37,051 bases of DNA from an uncultured Dorea sp. (GTDB lineage Bacteria; Bacillota; Clostridia; Lachnospirales; Lachnospiraceae), in assembly GCA_910577685.1 (NCBI GenBank), contig CAJTOH010000038.1, forward strand, positions 1-37,051, read 5' to 3'. The notes beneath the pieces are model-generated. The model worked only from the letters and a program-made list of their open reading frames with translations. It searched no databases and was not told the origin of the DNA. The position numbers and the translations under genes are program-made. Shown here piece after piece: positions 23,757 to 32,248 of the stretch (positions are counted from its first letter, which is position 1; the number at the start of each line of letters is the position of its first letter).

Positions 23757-24509
23757 TTACTCGCTTGTTCTGTTCATCATCTGATAATATTCTTCCAGAG
23801 TATGTTCTACCGCATCAGACTTCGTGATCAATAACTCAACCCTTCGATTCTTTGCACGGTCTTCCGGTGTGTCAAACGATGCAACGGGCCGAAATTGTCC
23901 ATATCCGATTGGAACAATCTTATCCGGCGTCACTTCCGTACGCTGTTGGATGAATGCCGCAACCCTTGCCGCTCTCTCCGACGAAAGAACTCTGTCATTC
24001 TCCGGATTGTTTGGAATTACCGGGTCTGCCTGCGTCGTATGACCCAATACCTGAATCTCCTTCACGGAATCTTTGACTCCTGAAAGAATCGACGCAAACT
24101 GCGCCAACACATCCATTCCTTCCTGTTTAATTACGGAACTGTCTCCGTCAAAGAATACATTATCCTGAAATGTGATAAAAGTATAGCCGTCCCCTTTAAA
24201 CAACTCTACTTCACTATTCATATTTGCTTCATCCACCGCGGCTTTCAGACTCTCGTACAACTCGTCAAACGCCTCGGCATCCACGGCTCCCGACATATCG
24301 TTAGGCGCTCCCGGATCTGTTTCGTCTGCAATCTGAGACAATTCCTCCGCTTCCGGGTTGAAGCTCTTGACAATCATAATCCACTTTGTCTGGTCCAGAG
24401 TAGAGATAGAGTATAACAATACGAAGAAACATAACAGCAGAGTTACCAGGTCTCCATAGGTGTCCATCCAGTTGGCGCCGCCACCGCCGCCTTTGTTCCT
24501 CTTCTTCAT
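23757..24509 (-). CDS. motB: Flagellar stator protein MotB
   Basis: 250 residues. After a Gly-rich start (KKRNKGGGGGANW) comes one membrane helix with the essential proton-binding Asp20 (MDTYGDLVTLLLCFFVLLYS). A periplasm-side plug and linker follow, then an OmpA-like peptidoglycan-binding domain (IQVLGHTTQADPVIPNNP, DRVLSSERAARVAAFI, YGQFRPVASFDTPEDRAKNR, RVELLI). The domain is complete. The Asp rather than a sodium-type polar environment suggests proton use, but this is not decisive. The start has AGGAGGGAG; motA lies 12 bases upstream. Confidence 0.96.
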   Translation of the reverse strand: MKKRNKGGGGGANWMDTYGDLVTLLLCFFVLLYSISTLDQTKWIMIVKSFNPEAEELSQIADETDPGAPNDMSGAVDAEAFDELYESLKAAVDEANMNSEVELFKGDGYTFITFQDNVFFDGDSSVIKQEGMDVLAQFASILSGVKDSVKEIQVLGHTTQADPVIPNNPENDRVLSSERAARVAAFIQQRTEVTPDKIVPIGYGQFRPVASFDTPEDRAKNRRVELLITKSDAVEHTLEEYYQMMNRTSE

Positions 24510-24521
24510 AGCTCCCTCCTG

Positions 24522-25337
24522 TTATTCTTCTGCCTTCTTGCTCTTCGCAGCAACCGCATCCGGATCCAGAAGTTTCTGACGCTGCTTCTGAGATACGAAG
24601 GTAACCAGTTTCTCACGTAAGAACTTCGGATTATCTCCTGCCTGAATTGCGAGGATTCCTTCAATCATAATCTGCTTATACAATAATTCTTCATCATTCC
24701 TTACTCTCAGTTTCTTAGCAATCGGCGAGAATATCATGTGGGCAAGTACACAGCCGTAGAATGTCGTAATCAGCGCAGTTCCCATCGCAGGACCGATGTC
24801 CCCCGCGCCGCCTTCATCCATATTCATACCCTTAAGCATGTTGACCAGTCCGACCAGCGTACCGATCATACCGAAGGCAGGCGCCTTCGCATCCAGAGTA
24901 TCGTATATTCCTATACAGTCTTCATGCCTCGACAGCATAGCTTCCACGTCGCTCTCCAAAAGGGTACGGACTTCTTCCGGCTCCGTGGCGTCTACAATCA
25001 ACATGATACCCTGCTTGAAAAACATATCGTCAAGCTCATTCGCTTTCTCTTCCAATGCCAGAAGACCGTTCTGTCTGGCAAGCTGAGCCATCTCAACCAA
25101 CGTATCAATCAATTCGCCGATGTTATACTTCTTCCCCTGAAACAGCATCTTCGTATGCTTGGGAAGAGTCAGCAGCATATTGAACGGGTAACTTGCGATT
25201 CCCGCTGCAATTGTACCTCCAACTACAATCGCAATACTGGGAAGATCCCAGAAGTTCCCAAGCTTTGCCGGACCGATACCTACGAATACGATCAGCAGCG
25301 CTCCGATAACCACACCTAAAATACTAGTTATATCCAC
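24522..25337 (-). CDS. motA: Flagellar stator protein MotA
   Basis: 271 residues from a GTG start with GGTGGTGAAG upstream. Four membrane helices are visible (ILGVVIGALLIVFVGIG, IAIVVGGTIAAGIASYPF, and two around 150-200). The cytoplasmic loop includes EEVRTLLESDVEAMLSRHED, and the helix-3 motif APAFGMIGTLVGLVNML contains the conserved Pro. MotA surrounds MotB in the stator and contacts FliG. It precedes motB by 12 bases. Confidence 0.97.
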   Translation of the reverse strand: MDITSILGVVIGALLIVFVGIGPAKLGNFWDLPSIAIVVGGTIAAGIASYPFNMLLTLPKHTKMLFQGKKYNIGELIDTLVEMAQLARQNGLLALEEKANELDDMFFKQGIMLIVDATEPEEVRTLLESDVEAMLSRHEDCIGIYDTLDAKAPAFGMIGTLVGLVNMLKGMNMDEGGAGDIGPAMGTALITTFYGCVLAHMIFSPIAKKLRVRNDEELLYKQIMIEGILAIQAGDNPKFLREKLVTFVSQKQRQKLLDPDAVAAKSKKAEE

Positions 25338-25369
25338 TTATCTTCACCACCCTATTCCTAATTACTATA

Positions 25370-25567
25370 CTATCTATCTCCACGGTAGCAATGTATCTTA
25401 CCATTGTACTCAATTGTTTTCTCGATTATCTCTTCCGCACCCTCTTTTACGATGTAAAACTTGCCGTTTGTCATAAGGATCTTTGATTCGGGTATCAATT
25501 CCACAGATTCTATATGCGCACAATTCAATACGATCTTCGTGTCATTTAATTTCGTCAGCATTATCAT
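25370..25567 (-). CDS. flbD: FlbD-family small flagellar protein
   Basis: 65 residues from the ATG at 25567 with GAGGAA 7 bases upstream. An in-frame extension of 20 residues lacks an RBS. The start MIMLTKLNDTKIVLNCAHIE, then SVELIPESKILMTNGKFYIV and EEIIEKTIEYNGKI match the FlbD family, which sits between flgE and motA in Clostridia, Bacilli and spirochaetes. The biochemical role is not known. Confidence 0.9.
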   Translation of the reverse strand: MIMLTKLNDTKIVLNCAHIESVELIPESKILMTNGKFYIVKEGAEEIIEKTIEYNGKIHCYRGDR

Positions 25568-25675
25568 ATCATAGTTCCTCATAAATTTCAAACATATCCC
25601 AAGATATGGTGAAGAAGTATTAGCCATATCTTGGAATATGCTGTCAAAATCACATCTATTACTTGCCGGCGGCTA

Positions 25676-27112
25676 TTAACGTTTCATATTAACAAGCTCC
25701 TGTAACATTTCATCCGTTACTGTGATAATCTTTGAATTCGCCTGGAAACCTCTCTGGGTCGTGATCATGTTGGAGAATTCGTTCGCTAAGTCTACGTTTG
25801 CCATCTCAAGGTAACCGCCCCTGATGATTCCGACCGGTCCGCCGTTAGGCTTGATTGCCTCTACCGCTCCGGCGTTAGGTCCTACGGAGTAGTAGTAACC
25901 GTTCTGCTTCTCAAGACCGTTCGGGTTCTCTACGGATACAAGCGCGAGCTGTCCGATCGGAATTGTACGGTCGCTTCTGTCGGTACCCATGATGGTTCCG
26001 TCTTCATTCATCTTCCATCCTTGGATATCATAACGCTGTCCGGTCTGCGGGTCGATTGGAATCCGGATCGCGGATAACTCATCTACGTATTCTGCTGCAA
26101 TTCCGGGAATCAAGTCATTTCCCTGATTCTTTGCGGATTCAGTTGTCGTAAGATCTGCTCCCTGCTTATTGGGATCACTCACTTTTCCGCTTCCAATTAA
26201 TGCCGTCTTAAGGTCTTGAAAATACGGTTCATCATATGTGTTACCAGATTCTTTTGCAGTAATTGTTATTGTTGCGCTATTCAAATAACGTCCAATACGG
26301 TCTAAGCTGATATTTACTTTCGTAAAATCCAGAAACTTCGTCTTATTACCGGTACCATCGTCTACCATTAAATTAGGATTCTGGATCATTTCCTCTGAAT
26401 TAGGATCGTTAGGATCATACTTGTCATTTTTAACCATAGCTTTCTGTTTCGATACAAATGTTACCCAGTCATTAACTGCATCTTCAAAATCATTTACCGT
26501 CGTAACACTTGTTTCTACTTTAATACCGGCTATAGTAATTGTCCATTTTGTACCTGGATCAGCACCAGCCGCCGGCGGCGTCAATTCAACCGGAAGATCC
26601 TTAAGCGTCGATGAACTCGGTGTTGCCGGCGTCTCCGGCGTTCCCGTTCCCTCAATCGGAGCATATCCATACACATAACTTCCCTGATTGTCTACCAGAT
26701 AACCGTTGTTATCCACACGGAAGATACCAACTCTTGACAAGCTCAATCCGGAAGACTCTACATCGTCAAAAGTACCGTTTACCATATTACCTACAAGGAA
26801 GAATCCCGTACCGTCAATCATACAGTCCATATTATTGGACGACGGAGCCAAAGCGCCGGTGTGAAACTCGTTGGAGATGGATGACAACTGTGATCCATAA
26901 CCTACCTGCGAAGCATTGTGTCCGCCGGCAGCTCCCGCCATCTGGCTTCCGCCCGTACTGCTGATTGAATTAGTATACATCGCGTCCTGAAAGTTGTAGC
27001 TGTAGGACTTAAAACTCCATGTATTAACGTTCGCTATATTATTACCGATAACGTCCAACTTGGACTGATGCGCCTTGAGCCCTGCGACTCCCGCAATCAT
27101 TGATCTAACCAT
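25676..27112 (-). CDS. flgE: Flagellar hook protein FlgE
   Basis: 478 residues. The N-terminus MVRSMIAGVAGLKAHQSKLD and the signature NNIANVNTWSFK, then GTGFFLVGNMVN, mark the hook family. The C-terminal helix VDLANEFSNMITTQRGFQAN is the D0 helix. Near 140-330 it has a variable, Thr- and Asp-rich outer domain. FlgE polymerises into the hook, whose length is set by FliK with cap protein FlgD. AAAGGATG precedes the ATG. A structured leader lies directly upstream (27154-27228). Confidence 0.96.
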   Translation of the reverse strand: MVRSMIAGVAGLKAHQSKLDVIGNNIANVNTWSFKSYSYNFQDAMYTNSISSTGGSQMAGAAGGHNASQVGYGSQLSSISNEFHTGALAPSSNNMDCMIDGTGFFLVGNMVNGTFDDVESSGLSLSRVGIFRVDNNGYLVDNQGSYVYGYAPIEGTGTPETPATPSSSTLKDLPVELTPPAAGADPGTKWTITIAGIKVETSVTTVNDFEDAVNDWVTFVSKQKAMVKNDKYDPNDPNSEEMIQNPNLMVDDGTGNKTKFLDFTKVNISLDRIGRYLNSATITITAKESGNTYDEPYFQDLKTALIGSGKVSDPNKQGADLTTTESAKNQGNDLIPGIAAEYVDELSAIRIPIDPQTGQRYDIQGWKMNEDGTIMGTDRSDRTIPIGQLALVSVENPNGLEKQNGYYYSVGPNAGAVEAIKPNGGPVGIIRGGYLEMANVDLANEFSNMITTQRGFQANSKIITVTDEMLQELVNMKR

Positions 27113-27153
27113 TTGTTATACATCCTTTCTTAATTATACTCTGCGCCGTCTTT

Positions 27154-27228
27154 GGAACCGCAGCTCCCTTACGCTTCCTGCTTCGGTCTCTCTGCGGTTC
27201 CGTATGTATCTGCAAGTCATACAGATAC
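27154..27228 (-). promoter_or_regulatory. Structured RNA leader upstream of flgE
   Basis: Two stems lie in the 140-base gap before flgE. One pairs 27154-27163 with 27192-27201 (GGAACCGCAG and CTGCGGTTCC, perfect 10 bp, GC-rich, 28-base interior). The other pairs 27206-27212 with 27222-27228 (GTATCTG and CAGATAC, 9-base loop). The second can instead form GTATG/CATAC (27202-27206 with 27218-27222). No U-run follows, so it is not a standard terminator. It may be a cis-regulatory leader or an mRNA-stabilising structure. It does not resemble any riboswitch I can name. Confidence 0.6.
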
Positions 27229-27252
27229 GAAACCCCCGTCAAATGGTCCGGT

Positions 27253-27660
27253 CTACATTAAGACTGCGCTGTCAATATTCGTAAATATATTTTCCCTCAT
27301 CTCTGTTCCCGACATCGTTGTCACTACGACGTTGTGTGGAACATTCACTATAAAAGCCCCGCTCTCGCCGATGATAACTACGTCTCTTGCGCCTTTTTCC
27401 CGGGCTTTGGAAACTGCCTGGTTCAAGTCCTTAAGGAGACCGTCTGTCATCTCGATTCCCCGCTCCCGGACTCTCTGTACCGCATGCTTGGAGAATTGAA
27501 CGGACTGAGCTTTATCGGCTTCTTTCTGCAAAACATCCGCGAACTGTACCTTCGTGCCTGTATTGGCGCCTGTACCGGCAACGGTCTGCGCCTGCAGCTG
27601 TGCTGATACGTGCTGCAGCTTAAGCGCTCCGGCATTGGTAATTTGTTCCATCTTACTCAT
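27253..27660 (-). CDS. TIGR02530-type flagellar operon protein
   Basis: 135 residues from the ATG at 27660; AAAGGCGG lies 8 bases upstream, while two nearby GTG codons would be closer to it. The C-terminal half has FSKHAVQRVRERGIEMTDGL, NQAVSKAREKGARDVVIIGE and GAFIVNVPHNVVVTTMSG, the recognisable part of this family, which lies between flgD and flgE in many Firmicutes. It is thought to assist hook assembly, but the function is not established. N-terminal 45 residues are low complexity. Confidence 0.85.
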   Translation of the reverse strand: MSKMEQITNAGALKLQHVSAQLQAQTVAGTGANTGTKVQFADVLQKEADKAQSVQFSKHAVQRVRERGIEMTDGLLKDLNQAVSKAREKGARDVVIIGESGAFIVNVPHNVVVTTMSGTEMRENIFTNIDSAVLM

Positions 27661-27705
27661 CACTTGCACCGCCTTTGATCTCTATTCCCGCGCTATCCCC
27701 TCAAA

Positions 27706-28281
27706 CTACTCTTTATCCCCGCCATCTGTGGTATTGTCTGTATCAGTCTTATCGGTCTCGTCTTCCTTATCTGTGTCGGTCTTATCCTCATCCTTCTCCG
27801 GAATCTTCACCGGTACGTCTCCGATACCCATTACCTGCGATAATTCGTACTTCTTTCCGTCAATATATACCGCTGTCGCTCCGGTCAGATCCACACCCGT
27901 TACCGTCCCCTTCTTAGTTCCGGTTACTTCTCCCTCTTCGTTGGTAATCGCAACCGTTACTTCCTTGCCAAGCAATCCGGTCGAGTAGGTCGTCAGCGTT
28001 ACTTGTGACAGATTGTTAGACACCGTCGCAAACTTAGCTACCGCATCCGTTACCTGAGTCATAGCGTTCATAGTCGCCATCTGTGTCATCTGGTTCATCA
28101 TATCGCTGTTGCTCATCGGATTCATCGGATCCTGATATTGAAGCTGCGCAGCCATCAATTTCCAGAAATCATCCATCGTCATATCGCTCTTATTGGATAC
28201 CGCAGATGTCTGGGTCGACTTTGATGCGTCATATTGATATTGGGCGGCGTCGCTTTTTAATACGTCTTCAACTCCTGCCAT
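27706..28281 (-). CDS. flgD: Hook capping protein FlgD
   Basis: 191 residues. The conserved block is DDFWKLMAAQLQYQDPMNPM, then SNSDMMNQMTQMATMNAMTQ; a short Ig-like region follows (GLLGKEVTVAITNEEGEVTG, VYIDGKKYELSQV). The last 35 residues are an Asp/Thr/Lys/Glu tail that is not part of the fold. FlgD caps the growing hook. It is followed by the TIGR02530 gene, as expected. Confidence 0.94.
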   Translation of the reverse strand: MAGVEDVLKSDAAQYQYDASKSTQTSAVSNKSDMTMDDFWKLMAAQLQYQDPMNPMSNSDMMNQMTQMATMNAMTQVTDAVAKFATVSNNLSQVTLTTYSTGLLGKEVTVAITNEEGEVTGTKKGTVTGVDLTGATAVYIDGKKYELSQVMGIGDVPVKIPEKDEDKTDTDKEDETDKTDTDNTTDGGDKE

Positions 28282-28351
28282 ATTTTCTTCTCCTTTCTCT
28301 ATTCTAATTCAAAAAATCCAGTTCCGAATGTGTATAGAATACATTAGATTA

Positions 28352-29596
28352 TCATGCTAATCCCAAACGCAGTTTCTGCAAAAATTGTTCCGCATCCTCT
28401 CCATCCTGATTCTGGTTCTTCTCTTCCTTCTGCTGTTTACCGTTCTGGTCTTCCTGCTGATTCTCATCCCGCGTCTGATTCAGGTAATCCGTCTCCTGCT
28501 TATCTACGATGATCGTCGTCTCTCCGCCCAGATTCCGGTCGATAATATTACCGATCTCACGGACATTCTGGCTAAGCGTGTCCATGGCCCGCTTCTCAGA
28601 GCAGACGATCGAGATAGTCGCCTGATTTCCTTCATACAGTACCTTCACAGCAATCTTTCCAAGATTCACAGGTTCAATATGAATCTCAAATTCCTTCACG
28701 CCCTCCGTCATCTTTGCAAGCAGTGTGTCCGTCACCTTCTCAGGCAATTCCTCCGGCTGCTCTACGTGTACTCTTACAGGCATCTCCGGTTTTTCCGGTT
28801 CCTTCCGCATTACTTGATCAGTCTGCGGTCTTGCAGCTGCCGCCGCTGCCTGTTCTGCCGCAAAGCTCTCCGGCTGCGTATCTGCCTTCTCCTCCGGCTG
28901 CACCGTCCGTACGTTCTCTTTCTGGTTCGATGAAAAATCCTGCGTCTGCTGCTTCGTCTCGGATGTATTCTGGTTCCGGATAACCGGTATTGCCTCTGTT
29001 GCGTTCGCATCCTCCGGCTTCTGTACATGTTCTGGCTGAACTGCCGACTTCTCAGGCTGCATAGGCTGAACCCTTCCGACCTCCGGCATCTCTGACTGCT
29101 TCTCTTCGCCGGTCTGCGTCTGAACTGCCGTCTGTTCTTCGGCGCCCATCATCTGCGAGATATTCTCTCCGGTCTCCGACATTCCGTCAGACACGCCCAT
29201 CGCCTCAGTTATTGCGCTCCCGGTCTGATCTCCCGTCTCCTGCTCTGCTGCTGCGAATCCATAAGAGAACCGTTCGCGAATCTGCGCTGCGATCATCACT
29301 TCCGCCTGCCGGGTATCTGTCTCACTGCTGTCTGTCTTGTCTGTCTTTCCCTCTTCTTTAGATACTCCGTCCTGCTTCTTATCGCCGGTTTTGTCCGTCT
29401 TGTCTGCCGCCGTGTCTTGATCTTGATCCTTGGACACTTCCTTGCTGTCCTGTTTACCTTGAGCGTCTTCGTTCTTGCTCTGAAGCATCTTCCTGAAATC
29501 ATAATCGCCCGACACGTCTCCGGTCTGATTACCCGGCTTCGCCTTTCCCGTTGTCTGAAGTCCGATATCCACCGTCTTCATACTCACCTTTTCCAT
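28352..29596 (-). CDS. fliK: Hook-length control protein FliK
   Basis: 414 residues. Residues 1-280 are a disordered, Asp/Gln/Thr/Glu-rich ruler region. The Flg_hook domain lies at about 285-385 with LAKMTEGVKEFEIHIEPVNL, GKIAVKVLYEGNQATISIV and SQNVREIGNII. After it comes a Gln/Glu/Asn/Lys tail. FliK measures hook length during export and triggers the FlhB switch. GGAGGAGGAG precedes the ATG at 29596; an ATG 15 bases in is also possible. A folded leader lies upstream. Confidence 0.93.
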   Translation of the reverse strand: MEKVSMKTVDIGLQTTGKAKPGNQTGDVSGDYDFRKMLQSKNEDAQGKQDSKEVSKDQDQDTAADKTDKTGDKKQDGVSKEEGKTDKTDSSETDTRQAEVMIAAQIRERFSYGFAAAEQETGDQTGSAITEAMGVSDGMSETGENISQMMGAEEQTAVQTQTGEEKQSEMPEVGRVQPMQPEKSAVQPEHVQKPEDANATEAIPVIRNQNTSETKQQTQDFSSNQKENVRTVQPEEKADTQPESFAAEQAAAAAARPQTDQVMRKEPEKPEMPVRVHVEQPEELPEKVTDTLLAKMTEGVKEFEIHIEPVNLGKIAVKVLYEGNQATISIVCSEKRAMDTLSQNVREIGNIIDRNLGGETTIIVDKQETDYLNQTRDENQQEDQNGKQQKEEKNQNQDGEDAEQFLQKLRLGLA

Positions 29597-29623
29597 GGGT
29601 CTCCTCCTCCTTTCTTATTCATA

Positions 29624-29687
29624 ATATGGTGTAACTCCCAATACTTGCATATTTTCAGTTACATCTATAGTAATCTGCGAACCATAT
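29624..29687 (-). promoter_or_regulatory. Possible folded leader upstream of fliK
   Basis: The 13-base run 29624-29636 (ATATGGTGTAACT) pairs with two separate segments: AGTTACA at 29657-29663 and CCATAT at 29682-29687. In the leftward RNA this forms a continuous arm with an 18-base bulge on one side and a 20-base loop. It is within the 130-base fliJ-fliK gap and ends about 27 bases before the fliK start. Function unknown. Confidence 0.45.
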
Positions 29688-29726
29688 GCCGGTATGTAAA
29701 AAAGCATAAGGTATTTAACCGCAGGA

Positions 29727-30179
29727 TCACCCGACAATCCTCGCCATCGCCCTTTTTGTGGTCACGAATTCTTCTATGAATTGTTCTTCTTCTTTCTGAA
29801 CTTCCTTCTCATATTCCTTGAACTTCTTCTCTTTTAACTTATCGATAGAAGAAGTCTCCTTCTTCGCCTCTACCACTTCGCTGCGCTTAGCTTCTTCTTG
29901 TACTTTGAGCTTCTCCAGCTCTTCGTATTTCTTCCTAATCTTGATTCCCAGCGCCTCTAAATAATGCTCGTAAGTATGAATATCGCTGATCTTCATACCT
30001 TTCACCTTGCTATCCCGAAATTCTATCGCGCAGCGGCGGTGTTCCGCCTCCATCCGCTCAATAACATTCTCACATTCCCTGACCTTCATGAGGATCCTGG
30101 CATGCTCAGCCTTCAGACCGTCAAGCACTTGTTCCTTATAACTAAGTACCGTATCCAATGAAAAAAAGAACTTCTTCAC
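29727..30179 (-). CDS. fliJ: Flagellar export chaperone/ATPase stalk protein FliJ
   Basis: 150 residues, almost all coiled coil: FFFSLDTVLSYKEQVLDGLK at the start is the FliJ pattern, then long Glu/Lys-rich helices to FVTTKRAMARIVG. It starts with GTG and overlaps the fliI stop by 4 bases (GTGA), so translation is coupled. FliJ acts as the central stalk of the FliI hexamer and links it to FlhA. Confidence 0.92.
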   Translation of the reverse strand: MKKFFFSLDTVLSYKEQVLDGLKAEHARILMKVRECENVIERMEAEHRRCAIEFRDSKVKGMKISDIHTYEHYLEALGIKIRKKYEELEKLKVQEEAKRSEVVEAKKETSSIDKLKEKKFKEYEKEVQKEEEQFIEEFVTTKRAMARIVG

Positions 30180-31477
30180 CGCAATATCTCCTTCATCATC
30201 TCTAAAGACTTCTCTCCCGAGAAACTTTCGTCAATCTTCTGCATTAAAAAGGCATTAACCCTGTCAATCTTAGAAATAGCCCCGTCGAGTCTCGGATTCG
30301 TCCCCGACTTATACGCGCCGATGGAAATAAGGTCTTCGTTCTTCGCATATATACTCAGAATATCCCGCATCTTAGCGGCCGCCTCACGATGCTCCTCCGG
30401 CACGATATTCGTCATCAGACGGGAAATGCTGGCATTCACATCAATCGCAGGGAAATGATTCTCGTTGGCCAGCTTTCTTGTCAGCACGATATGACCGTCC
30501 AGTATACCACGCACAGTATCCGCGATCGGCTCGTTGGTATCATCACCTTCTACCAGTACCGTGTAAATACCGGTGATTGAACCCTTCTCAAACTTCCCGC
30601 TCCGTTCCAAGAGCTTCGGAAACTCCGCATATATGGAAGGGGTGTAGCCTCTTGCAACCGGCGGCTCTCCGGTTGCAAGCCCGATCTCACGCTGCGCCAT
30701 GGCAAAACGGGTAAGAGAGTCCATCATCAACAGAACATCCTTCCCCTGATCCTTAAAATACTCCGCAATAGTCGTCGCAACCAACGGGCACTTCATACGC
30801 AGCATCGCAGGCTGGTCGGAAGTAGCGACAACAAGGATGCTGCGCTTCATTCCCTCCGGCCCGAGATCCTTCTCGATAAACTCGCGTACCTCACGGCCTC
30901 GCTCTCCTACGAGGGCGATTACATTGATATCCGCTTTTACATTTCTAGCAATCATTCCAAGCAAGGTACTCTTGCCGACGCCGCTGCCCGCAAAAATACC
31001 GATACGCTGACCTTTACCTACCGTGTTCAACCCGTCGATCGCTTTTACTCCAAACTCCAACGGATCCGTAATCGGCGGTCTTGTCAGCGGATTAATATAA
31101 TTATTCTCTACATAATAATACCGCGAAGAAGGAAGAGGGCCTAAGTCATCCATCGGATTCCCTGTAGCGTCAATAATCCTTCCTCTTAAAAACTCTCCCA
31201 CCGGAATCTTTAAACGCTTCCGGGTATTTCTTACAAAACTGCCGGCAGCTACGCCGTTCAAATTCTCGTATGCCATAAGCTGCATCTTATCTCCGCGGAA
31301 ACCTACGACCTCCACGGGAATCTGCCTATGCTTCTCTTCATTATAGATCATGGCAATATCTCCGATACTGGCCCGATTGCCAGAAGATTCCATTGCCATT
31401 CCAATGACATTCTCTATCTTTCCTATGTAACTGATCGTCTCTGCTTTCTGTATCAGTTCCGGCAATTTTGAAAACAT
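30176..31477 (-). CDS. fliI: Flagellum-specific ATPase FliI
   Basis: 433 residues, normal. Walker A GSGVGKST lies at 164-171, Walker B is in DVLLMMDSLTRFAMAQREIG, and the FliI/YscN signature PSIYAEFPKLLERSG is present, with RGYTPS before it. An N-terminal beta-barrel region (1-90) precedes the catalytic core. FliI forms a hexamer that drives substrate delivery. It starts 15 bases after fliH. Confidence 0.98.
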   Translation of the reverse strand: MFSKLPELIQKAETISYIGKIENVIGMAMESSGNRASIGDIAMIYNEEKHRQIPVEVVGFRGDKMQLMAYENLNGVAAGSFVRNTRKRLKIPVGEFLRGRIIDATGNPMDDLGPLPSSRYYYVENNYINPLTRPPITDPLEFGVKAIDGLNTVGKGQRIGIFAGSGVGKSTLLGMIARNVKADINVIALVGERGREVREFIEKDLGPEGMKRSILVVATSDQPAMLRMKCPLVATTIAEYFKDQGKDVLLMMDSLTRFAMAQREIGLATGEPPVARGYTPSIYAEFPKLLERSGKFEKGSITGIYTVLVEGDDTNEPIADTVRGILDGHIVLTRKLANENHFPAIDVNASISRLMTNIVPEEHREAAAKMRDILSIYAKNEDLISIGAYKSGTNPRLDGAISKIDRVNAFLMQKIDESFSGEKSLEMMKEILR

Positions 31478-31492
31478 ACTCTCTCTCCCTGG

Positions 31493-32248
31493 TTACACTC
31501 TGACATTATTCAGTATGTCTTTGATGTTCTCCAACTGCGTTCCAACGCTTGCGTCAATAATCTCATCCGGCAGCTCTATAATACAGGTTCCTTCCTCTCC
31601 GTTATCCATGGTAACAATCTTAATATTCTCGGAAAGTTTAGATAACTTCTCCAGAAATTCCGTATCTACATCCATGGAAACGGCAGTATCACATTTCGTA
31701 ATATAAATCTTCGCCCACTGCTTCTTCGTAATCTTATCAGTCGCCGCCAGAATCATACGCTTCACAATATCGCCGCTGGACTGCAGACTAGTCTGGATCA
31801 CCTTCTCGGCTACGGTAAGGGAAATCTTCTTCAGATCATCCACATACTGCTCAAGCAGCTTTTCCTTCTCCGCCGAAACACTCTGTATTACTTCCGAAAT
31901 ATTATTCCGGAGTTCTTGTATCTCGGCGTCTAAGATCCTCCGCTGCTCATCGTACGCTTCCCTTGCCCCGTCCTGACGGCCGGCCTCCTGACCTTCCCGA
32001 TAGCCCTGATCCCGCAGATATTCTGCTTGGGACCGGGCATCGTTTATGATCAGCCGCGCCTGCGCGTGCGCCTCCTCAAGAATCTCTTCTACCGAAGCAG
32101 TCTCTTCTTCCTCTTCTTCCGAATCCCCTTCCGGGTCTTCATCATCCTCTTTCGGCTCATTGACAATCTTGAATCCGGCGAAGAAGTCAAAAGGCTTGAT
32201 ATCCTGCTCCTTCTCCGGTTCTTTTACAATCCTAGGCAATGATTTCAT
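31493..32248 (-). CDS. fliH: Flagellar assembly protein FliH
   Basis: 251 residues if the ATG at 32248 is used; a TTG 18 bases earlier is an alternative. Either start overlaps the end of fliG. The N-terminal part is acidic (EDDEDPEGDSEEEEEETASV), then comes a long coiled coil (EEAHAQARLIINDARSQAEY) with GxxxG-like repeats (GYREGQEAGRQDGA), and the C-terminal V-ATPase E-like domain (VAEKVIQTSLQSSGDIVKRM). FliH anchors and restrains FliI. The assignment rests on this pattern and on the fliG-fliH-fliI order. Confidence 0.9.
   Translation of the reverse strand: MKSLPRIVKEPEKEQDIKPFDFFAGFKIVNEPKEDDEDPEGDSEEEEEETASVEEILEEAHAQARLIINDARSQAEYLRDQGYREGQEAGRQDGAREAYDEQRRILDAEIQELRNNISEVIQSVSAEKEKLLEQYVDDLKKISLTVAEKVIQTSLQSSGDIVKRMILAATDKITKKQWAKIYITKCDTAVSMDVDTEFLEKLSKLSENIKIVTMDNGEEGTCIIELPDEIIDASVGTQLENIKDILNNVRV

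Noticed and set aside
27513..27520. GCCGATAA (minus strand) inside the TIGR02530 gene as a FliA promoter for flgE
   Set aside because: It encodes Ala-Asp-Lys in frame, lacks the TTATTT element at the right distance, and lies over 400 bases from flgE; probably chance.
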